From: Chanos chanos
Lineage: Eukaryota; Chordata; Actinopteri; Gonorynchiformes; Chanidae
DNA: 64,000 bases
Direction: 5' to 3'
NCBI RefSeq assembly: GCF_902362185.1
Contig: NC_044495.1
Span: forward strand, 40,349,211 to 40,413,210
Below are positions 55,302-64,000 of the stretch, in pieces (position 1 is the stretch's first letter; each line of letters begins with the position of its first letter). A program made the translations under genes and the position numbers. A model generated the notes under the pieces. It was given only the letters and a program-made list of their open reading frames with translations, ran no database searches and was not told the origin of the DNA.

Positions 55302-58300
55302 GGAACAGATTTTTCCCTGGCACTAACTTAAGCACTAGTTCTCTGTGAACTGAAATAGAAGTCATAGAAATCCCAATAGTGGAAGTGAAAATTTGTGTCA
55401 CATACTTAAAAAAAAATGTCTGAAACAGACTTTTGGTTTTAAACGCATGTTAAATCTCTGTTTCAGGAAATGCAAGAAAATGTGAAAAAGTGTAAAAACT
55501 TCCTTGCCACTTTGATCAAACTGGCATCACATAATTCCCCCTCTCCTGAAACGTCTCGGAATGTGAAGGCGCTGGTTCAGGACCTGCTGGTGAGTTTCAT
55601 GGGGTCACTGAGTCGGTTATGGAAGAACATCCTCCATGAACATACACAGGGGAGATGTTAGCTTCTACAGTGCTTACTAGAACTATGAACTCTGTTTTAA
55701 AGGACCCTAGTAAAATTTTTTATCATGTTATACTTTGTGCCTAACTCAAGAATTCATTAGTTTTGAAATTATTTGATGGTTAGTTTTTGAAATGTATTAA
55801 TTTATGAACATTTCTGTGTTCTATTTGTTGACAGGATGCTAAAATTGAGCCTGAGGAGTTTACAAATCGTCTCCAGAGTGAACTGAAATCTTCTCCTCAG
55901 CCTTACTTGGTTCCCTTTCTCAAGGTTGGTCTGTTGGCTTGTTCGCTAGATGCCCGTTTTTGTCAATAATAATCACTCTCGGGTCTTTTCAGTGTTCAGC
56001 ATTTGAGAAATCGTTGTATTATTGGTGTCCTCAACACCATCAGGAGGTTGCTCTTTATGTGTTCAGCTGTTGTGAGCAGAATTCATCTTAACATTCGTTG
56101 AATTTTATTCTTTTTTCCTCGGTGGACAGAAAAGCCTACCAGCACTGCGACTCACCCTCCTCAACTCCCAGCAGTCTCTGACACAGCTGTCGTCTCCCCC
56201 CACCCCGGCTGTGACGGTGGTTAAGGCTTGCCCCCCCAGCACTCTGGCCACTGTGGTGCCCGCAGTCCGGCCTGCCATCGTCTCTGCCGCTGCCCATGGC
56301 CAGACGGCCACTCTGGTATTTTACACAGGGCTTTGTCTTCACAAGATATGCTCACAACTCATAACCGCTGTACTCACTGTTAACACCCTCCTCCTGGTTT
56401 CTGTCCCTCTCTCTGTTCTCCATAGGCCCTTAAGAGGCCGGGCACTCAGGTGAATCAGACTCGCATGCCTGTGGTGATAACGCAGACGATGCGACCGCAA
56501 GGTACGATCCCCTTGGGCACCGCTTTCTTCCATTCATCGTCGTCAAATGTATCAGTGTGAACGATGGACAAGCCAGAGATGGCTCTGGTACTGATGGGAT
56601 TGAATTGTCCTGCGCTCAAACAGTCAGATCGCTGGAATAATTCATAACATAGTGGTTGATAGAGGTGCACCGATACCAATTTCTTAAGACCGATACGAGT
56701 ACCAAGTATTTAGTTGTAGAGTATCAGACGTTACCGAGTACAGACACGAGTACTTATTTGGTGGGGGGAGGGGGGGGTGGTTACCAAGTATGAGTGTTTA
56801 ACTTGCTGTATTGGCCCAATACGAGTACCAACGATTACTATTGGTGCATTACTAATGTTTGGTAAATTATCAACCATGCTCATACTATAAACTTACATTA
56901 GGTGTTGATATGTTAGAATAAAAATTCCTCTTAAATAGATCTACTAAATGGGTAGGTGGCGATAGTTTTTGTGTGACTGATGTCACTGTTGTTGTGTTTT
57001 TTTAAAATTATAAATGTGAAATGGAATTTTTATACAGAACAGCTTATGTGGGTTTTCGGTTGGTTGTTTGATGCATTTGTTGATTGTGGTTTTGTTGTTG
57101 TGGGAACAGTGGGGAGAGGACCAACAATACAAGTGAGGGGCCCTGTGGATGTTACTGTTCAGGCCTCAGCCAATCAGAAACAGAAGCTGAATGACCCTGG
57201 GGGTGGAACTTTCAGGTATGAAAGAATGTTGACATCTCAAATGCAGAATGGCAATATGGGCAAATACAATATGTCTGGATGCCACTAGGAGGCAGACTTT
57301 GTCTTGGTTTGAGGGGATTTGTCAGAGTGAACACCAAAAGCAAACAATAATCTCTATCTGGAAGGGCAAACCTTAATAACAGATTTTGACTAGCAGGATC
57401 TTGTATATTTTTGCTTGGATACGGTGGGTGTTTTGTGCTTAATATGACTCAGCAGATGTTTGTAAACTGGCTGTTTTCCCACAGTTACAGTTGAAGACAG
57501 CGTCATGTAAAAGTGTTGCATGGTGGAGGAGATGAGTGCTGGCCACAAAGTTTTCCTCACCCACATGACATGACATGCAGATTTTTGTTTTCCCTGTATT
57601 TCTGTTGTCATTTCCCTCGTTCCTGCAAGATCTAAATTATCACAAAGGTTTTAAATGGTCTCCATTCTCAGCCAAACAAATGATATAGGGAGCACGTAAC
57701 TGAGTGGTTTTTAAACCCAGTCAGTCGGCCACTAGGGAGGAACAGGGTCCTGTAGAAGGAGCGTCTAAGGTTCCAGAGGCAAAGAGAACGTCTTTGTGAT
57801 AAATGCAGAAAAAGTACCTGGCCAATACCTTGACACCATTTAGATTGAATCTGTTTCCTCCCTGTCCCATATCCATACTGTTGCCTCTGCTAAGAACTTT
57901 TGTCATTCAGATAATTTGGCTGCAGGTTTTTTTTTCCCTCCTCAATGAGCCTCAAACAACATGTAGCCTCATTGGTCAGTGTGTATGACTACTTAAACCT
58001 AGCTTAACACATGAGTCTATCCAGCTGTTGTTCGCACTTAGAGGTAATTAGAGGTAATAAGTTTATGAGCTATTATAACTTGGCAGGTGCATTGGGTTAA
58101 TTATTGAGCAATAGACTGTTTTGGTATTAATGTTGGAGAAGTGGCAAACACACAGATCACTGCCCCAGATTTAAAATGCTTTAGTCTGACTGCATTGCAA
58201 ATTCATATGGTAAAAAAAAATACTTGAAACACAAGTTTATTTTGTCGTTTTTTCTCTGCTTTCTCCTAGCAGGGATGACGATGACATCAACGACGTGGCC

Positions 58301-58452
58301 TCCATGGCCGGGGTAAACCTGAACGAGGAGAACGCTCGTATTTTAGCCACGGGCTCTGAGCTGGTGGGAACCCAGATTCGCTCCTGTAAGGACGAGGCGT
58401 TCCTGCCCACGGCCCTGCTCCACAAACGCATGGTCGAGACGGGTACGCAGCG

Positions 58453-58490
<38 letters not shown>

Positions 58491-60196
58491 CTCACACTCA
58501 GATACACACACACACGCTCACACACACACACACACACGCTCACACACACACACACACACACACACACGCTCACACACACACACACACACACACGCTCACA
58601 CTCAGATACACATACACACACACACATACACACACACGCTCACACTCAGATACACACACACACTCACAGAGCTCAGCATGTAGACACAAACTCACACACT
58701 GTTCAGTCTACACAGACACACTAACACACCATTCAGCTCTGCAGACATACCTTACAGACAGGTACAAATACTAAGACACACTCACACACACAGTTCTACA
58801 CACAGATGTATCTTGCAAACACTTACAGACACAGCTCAGCTTACACAAACCCCAACACAATGTTCAATTCTGCAGACCTACCTTACAAACAGGCAGAAAC
58901 ACTAACACACATTCACATACATACAGTTCTACAGGCATATCCTACAAACAGGTACAAACACTAACTAACAGCTCAGCTTACACAGACAACACACAAACAC
59001 ACTGTTCAGTTCTACAGACCTACCTTACAGACCTGTACGAACACTAAACATAACCCAACTGCACTACTCCATCCTAGAAAGAGGTACCAAACCCTAAGAG
59101 ACAACTCCAGGAGACGAACCCTAGACATGCGCACATAACTGAAACAGCTCATATTGCACTGTGTACACTCATCCTGTGGACTGAGAGAAAAACGAAACCC
59201 ACACAGACATTCTATACATACACAGCCCTGTTCTGTGTGTGAGTCCAGCCCACCTGCAGACGCCTGATGCTAATAAATTGTCATAAGAGCAGCTTGAGCC
59301 AGGGAGCACATATGCACCTGTTACATAAACCCACAGGTTCTGCTCATTGCATGCCGCCTCCCAGAGGAGCAGAAAGAGAGAGAGAGAGATTAGTGCCAGA
59401 AAAGAGTGGTGACTGCTTTTAGTAGCACGGATGCCAGTTATCTCTTATAACTATAAAATATGTGGCTATAGTTTCCATAGTGAAGATATGACTGTGTTTT
59501 TCAGACTGACCGTCTGGCTGTAGTTTCTTGAATAAACATTTGGCCATAGATTCTACAGTAAACATATGACTATATGTTCTATAGTAAACATTTGGCAATA
59601 TTTTTTATGGTAAATTTGTGGCAGTGTTTTCCATACTAACATTGTGGCTATGTCTTCCGTACTAGCCATGTAGTTCTGTTTTGTATGGTACTCATTGATA
59701 TATTTTATGTGCTGAAGATATATTCAGTCATATTTGATATATTTTGAATGCACTGATCAGTTAGTGCCAATATCAGACAGCGCTGGAAGAGAGATACTCT
59801 GATGCAACGTTTGAATGCTTTGATGATGTTTGTACTTGAGCCATAATTGTATAACTATGTCCTGTTAGTTTCACACAAGGTTTAGTCCAAATCCCTGTAA
59901 ATCAAATTCAGCAATCTCGATTCCATAATAATGCCTAATAGTGCTGGTCACACCCTTACCTTTGACTGGTCCATGAACCTGCCTTTTCAATCCTTACATT
60001 TACAGGCCTTTTTTTTCACTTTCGCTTTGATAGTGGAGAAGGATGGACATTTGGGGTGGGGGTGGGGGACTGTTAGAGGAACTCTCCTTTGAAAGGCAGA
60101 GTTGTGGTGTCATTGGTCATGTCCTGTCCCCTCTGTCTTTCCTTAGTGAGTGTCCAGCGTCTGTCCATTGGCTCTCCCCTCTCTCTCTCTTTCTTA

Positions 60197-60239
<43 letters not shown>

Positions 60240-62866
60240 GTCTAATGAGTTGTATGTTTTGTGGAGGAGCAGAGACCTCAGGCTGTGTATGAATAGTTTA
60301 TGGGCCTCCTTCTGATGGCTCTCTGTCAGTTTTGTCATGCGTGCTCAAGTAAGAGGATCCTCCAGGCGTTTCCCTGACAAGGTCACTTATATACACACAC
60401 ACATGCATGTTCTTATTGACACAAGTAATACATCAACTTTTACTACATAAATTCACACACCCACCCACACATACATACATACATACATACATACATACAT
60501 ACATACATGCATATATCTACACACATGTGGAAGTACACAGTAGTATTTACATACATGCTGAAAAATGCACATTTTTCCCTTTTAATTTTTTCCAGATTTA
60601 TTTAGTTTGGCGCTGTGTATGATCAAAAGATTTATCCCATAATAAAACCAAATTATGACTGATTCATTTAGGAGGGACTTCCATACGAGTCGCAACCCCT
60701 TAGCTCGGACCTTCTCAGTTATCTTCACCTTACTGTACCATCACTTCTGCTAGAGGTTAGCAGAACAGAGGGAGGCGGGGGAGCAAACAAACAAACAAAT
60801 AAATAAATAACTAAAGTAGAAATGCGACCAAACCGAAATGTGCTCTGGTTCCCTTCTCATTCGAAAGGAAGCAGCCTCCATTATTGTATTTAACCAAATT
60901 TTCTCTTCCCCTCTTGCGCCTGATTTAGTACACAGCGCATACCAATGAAGGCCCCAGGTCATGTGCTATTACATGGAGCCTGGCTTTGGTTGTTATGCTG
61001 TCGCTGGCGGGGGGGTGGAGTGTGTTAAAAATGTAAATCTTCCTCTGGGGTGGGTGGGGGCGGGGGGCTCTGTGTGTTCTGAGGCTTCGGCTTTTTACGG
61101 CTGGAGGGAGAGGCAGAGAGGGAGGGAGGGATGGGCCGGGGACGAGAGACACGATACCACCTGCTGGTTGCAACTGCCAACTGACTAACTGAGCCTCATC
61201 TGGTCTGACTCTGAGAAGAATGTTCTGGAAAGGACACGTAACAGAATTCAGCCGTTATGAACAGTTTTACTGGTAATATCTTCAGTTTTTTGGACGTTTG
61301 GGCTGCCGGTGTTGGTTTTTTTCATTTGAATAAACAAATGCAACATTTAGCGTAATAAATGTCAGAAAGTTTCTGGATGTTCCATTTTGGTGCTAACAGA
61401 ACACTGCCCTCTTCCATTTTTTGGAAGTCAAAACCTCGTGTAGTCCTTTTCTTTCCTTGTACAGCCATTTCTAAGTGTGTTTTAATTTCGCCCTGTGTCT
61501 TTAGCAAGAAGATTTGGTGTGACTGAGGTGTCAGTGGAAGCAGTGAGCCTTGTTTCTCACGCCACCCAGGCCAGACTGCGTAACCTGCTGGAGATGGTGT
61601 CTGCTATCTCCCAGCACCGCGCTGACTCGTTCAAGGTAAGCCCCGGAAAAAAAAAAAAAAAAGGCCAGGTCCTGGCCAAACGCTAGTTTGCCGTCAACAA
61701 CAAAGTTCTAATTAAAGTCCTTTCGTCTGTGTTCTCTCTCAGACAAGCCCCGACTAATGATTACTGTTATAAGTCATGTTTATGATGGATGACTGTAATT
61801 GTCTTTTAGTATAGATCTGCCTGTTCTCAACGGCTTCCAGCAGCTTTTTTTTTCCCCCTCTTTTTTTAATTCCAGACGGAACTAGGAAAAAAACCCAATC
61901 CCAAGTCCCGCTAACTGAATCAAATTTGATGAATTTTGATGTGTGTGTGTGTGTGTGGGGGGGGGGAGTATTCAAACGGAGAAACGGCTGTGGAGGAGAA
62001 AAGGGAGATGGAGATGGGTGGCAGAGAGGAGAGACTGTTATGTAGTTTCTCTGTGATTAGGAGAGGAGCAGCTTCTAACGAGCGCTCTCGCTGTCTCTGT
62101 GAACGCTCACTCTGTTGACATCAGCGAAAAAAAAAGAAAAAAAAAAAGAGGGGCAAAACTTTGGAAGAGATGTGAAACCTCCCTGCGTGAGAGAGGTGCA
62201 GCCTCAGCTCCAAACACAGAGAGAGAGAGAAAGAAAGAAAGAAAGAAAAAGGAAGAGAGATAGAAAGTGATGAGACGAGTCAAATATGAACTCTGTTCTG
62301 GGTTCATAAATGTCACGTTTTTCAGAGTGCTGATCCAGGAGCAGTTTTTGCCTTTGATAATCCTCATGAAATACAATTATATGTACTAAAGGGGAAGTGT
62401 CAGTGTTACTCGTTGTTACATATGGGTTCTGGTCTAATAAGTCTGTATTTGTGAGTACTTTGAGTTTGACATTTGGCCCTCTGTCAAACTTCACACATGT
62501 AGAGCTTTACCTGCAAAAACTCAAAGCACAAAGTTCTAGTTTTGTCTGGTACCCCATAATTCTTCAGTCAGCCAAGAAAAATGAGGAGATGGGGGATAGG
62601 GGGGAAATGACAGAAAGAACTTGAATCTAAGGATTCGCTCCTATGTTAGAGCAAAAAAAAAAAAAACCAAAAATGTTGTAACAGTCATGAGGAGTTGTAA
62701 ATGTCTGTAAATGACTAATCGTCAGTTTTTTTTTCTACAGGACGAGCAGCATTACGAGCAGTCGTCAGACGTCAGAGCCCAGCTCAAGTTTTTCGAGCAA
62801 CTGGAGAGACTGGAGAAGCAGAGGAAAGACGACGAGGAAAGAGAGATCCTGCTGAAAGCTGCCAAA
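52853..62866 (+). CDS. taf4: TFIID subunit 4 (TAF4), partial: first 12 coding exons
   Basis: Core scaffold subunit of transcription factor TFIID. Exons: 52853-54176, 54346-54506, 54612-54701, 54964-55146, 55467-55589, 55835-55924, 56130-56315, 56426-56501, 57110-57215, 58273-58442, 61505-61635, 62741-62866; 922 codons so far, ending in phase 0, so more exons lie past the window. The start is ATGGCGGG with good context; an in-frame ATG at 52820 is less likely. The N-terminus DPLEDMLYSEVDEKAVSDLVGSLESQL matches TAF4. A low-complexity S/T/V/N/Q-rich region follows, encoded by a single 1.3-kb exon. Exons 5-7 encode the TAFH domain (ENVKKCKNFLATLIKLAS...EEFTNRLQSELKSSPQPYLVPFL). Exons 10-12 begin the TAF4 histone-fold region (DDDINDVASMAGVNLNEE...LKFFEQLERLEKQRKDDEERE). 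TAF4B is excluded by the N-terminus. Confidence 0.95.
55163..55299. repeat. (CT)n tract after taf4 exon 4
   Basis: About 135 bases of CT-rich sequence just downstream of the exon 4 donor, ending in an unused ctctctcag. Confidence 0.9.
56660..56860. mobile_element. hAT-like MITE remnant
   Basis: Left end aggtgcaccgatacc and right end tattggtgcatt are near inverted repeats; internal cgatacgagtaccaa and caatacgagtaccaa blocks repeat. This is the ggtgcaccgata type common in fish. No coding capacity; in taf4 intron 8. Confidence 0.75.
58456..58680. repeat. (CA)n array with periodic GCTCACA blocks in taf4 intron 10
   Basis: CA repeats interrupted by acgctcacac and ctcagatacaca at roughly regular spacing, starting 14 bases after the exon 10 donor. 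Confidence 0.93.
58690..59060. repeat. Degenerate minisatellite in taf4 intron 10
   Basis: About four diverged units of roughly 90 bases share cagttctacagacctacctt and acaaacactaa blocks. It continues the CA array. Confidence 0.75.
60171..60239. repeat. (CT)n microsatellite
   Basis: CT repeat in taf4 intron 10. Confidence 0.93.
60469..60508. repeat. (CATA)n microsatellite
   Basis: Ten or so copies of CATA in taf4 intron 10. Confidence 0.93.
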
Positions 62867-64000
62867 GTGCGTTTGAGTGACGAGCCCTCCACCAAACCTT
62901 TGCACCGCGTGGCTTTGTCGTATAGATTCAATCTGAGTTAACAGTTAGTACTGAGAAATTATAGAGCATACATTCATTTGCGGTGAACAGTATTGGCGCA
63001 GTAGGCTTTTAACACTCGTTTAGCTCACACTATGAATGCTAATGCTCAAGCCGCGGCTATTGTTTAGCGGCTGAAGCCCTTTGAGGGGGAAAAAATGCTT
63101 GTTTGAGTCTTTGCCGTCACATAGCAGTTCTGACTGTTCCTCTGCCTCCTGTCTGTCTCACTAGCCTCAAGAAACTTCCTCTCAGAGCTACTCGTACTGA
63201 AGTTTAGCTAGGTTAAAGGTTTAACGATCTCCCGTTAGTTTTTAGCAGTGGTTTAGCAATTAACCATGTGGTCTTAAAGATTACCATTGTATTACTGATA
63301 CCCATTAGTCGCACCAGTATGAAGAGTTATCTGTATTTAATTGTATTTTCAATACTATATTAAACATTTTGTGTGATGAGGAATATACAGTTCTCATAGC
63401 AACATCAGCAGGGTGGCAGAAAGCTCCCAACACGCATTGCTCCAGTTCAGGTTTAACTTCGAATACTTTTTCGCTGGTTAGACCGGCCCATGGGAGAAGC
63501 AGGGAACATAAAAGCAGAGGTAATTAGTTGATGCTTAACAACTAGGCGACGCCGTCGCCAAAGCGCTAACACTCTTGTCCAAAGGCTCAGCGTGGCCAGA
63601 TTCCCAGTGCTGCCATGTCCCCGGTCTAATTATATTTTTGTCTAATTGAGACGTCAGACAAGCAGGCAAGCAGAACTCCTAAAACTGCAACACAACCCGT
63701 CTAAATACTGCGACCGGAGCTGAGCCGTTAGCATGCACAGAGCTTCAGATCACCTCATTTCAAAACATCCACCGTCCGCATTATTGGTTTCCTCAAGCTC
63801 TTTCTCTTAGACGAAGCCCTGGAAACATCCTTTCGTAGCGATAATTGACATAGATACATTACATATTACATAGAGAAAATCTACAGACATATTTGATCAT
63901 CTCCAGTAACAAAATTTCCTGCCTATACTCAGGCAAGGCGGAAAAAATTCAGTTAGAGTTTTGAAATCAGTAATTCAAAAGAAGGATAATATTGTATAGA
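62867..64000. other. Intron of taf4 running off the window
   Basis: After the exon 12 donor (gtgcgt) no further exon of the family, whose next conserved block should carry a Lys/Gln-rich helix, is found before the end. No repeats of note. Confidence 0.6.

Noticed and set aside
58295-58774. 159-residue His/Thr-rich frame
   Set aside because: The start is taf4 exon 10 in its true frame; the rest is translated CA repeat.

Overview
This is a window of nuclear DNA from a ray-finned fish, most likely a teleost. The genes have many short exons with GT-AG introns. The DNA is AT-rich and full of CA, CT and AAT microsatellites, and it carries small fish-type DNA transposons (hAT, Tc1, MITEs). The gene set includes a cax1-type cation/H+ exchanger, a non-visual opsin and two tandem thymine-DNA glycosylase genes. 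All exon models were built by hand by translating exons and checking splice phase; nothing was searched against a database. I saw no RNA genes, CRISPR arrays, retroviruses or other virus-like elements.

Layout. (1) 597-12204 (+): a complete 20-exon cax1 gene with an N-terminal YccF-like domain and a C-terminal Na+/Ca2+-exchanger fold. Its introns hold a Tc1 relic, a deletion-derived hAT element with a perfect 8-bp target duplication, a MITE, and three minisatellites that each copy one of the gene's own splice junctions. (2) 14694-16959 (-): a two-exon class A GPCR with a very long third intracellular loop, subfamily not recognised. (3) 19173-21239 (-): a four-exon non-visual opsin, probably of the Opn6 group. 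(4) 23562-29899 (-): NT5DC3, 14 exons. (5) 30816-31185 (-): the UQCC6/BRAWNIN microprotein (C12orf73). (6) 33079-36851 and 40329-44899 (+): two tandem TDG genes with the same ten-exon structure. (7) 46956-49807 (-): a patatin-like lipase of the PNPLA2/PNPLA3 family, eight exons. (8) 52853-62866 (+): the first 12 coding exons of TAF4, which runs off the right edge.

TDG, NT5DC3 and UQCC6 are neighbours in human 12q23, so the middle of the window looks like a conserved vertebrate block. TDG (base-excision repair and active demethylation) and TAF4 (TFIID) act in the nucleus, UQCC6 in mitochondrial complex III assembly, the PNPLA protein probably on lipid droplets, and cax1 in endomembrane or surface ion exchange. 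They do not form one pathway.

The most unusual signal is in cax1. Three separate tandem arrays are each built from an exon-intron junction: a donor at exon 8 with an added inverted copy, a GC donor at exon 16, and the acceptor of exon 17. Each creates decoy splice sites next to the real one. The two TDG paralogues also differ at the two active-site positions reported to restrain mammalian TDG, and neither keeps the mammalian PIP degron intact.
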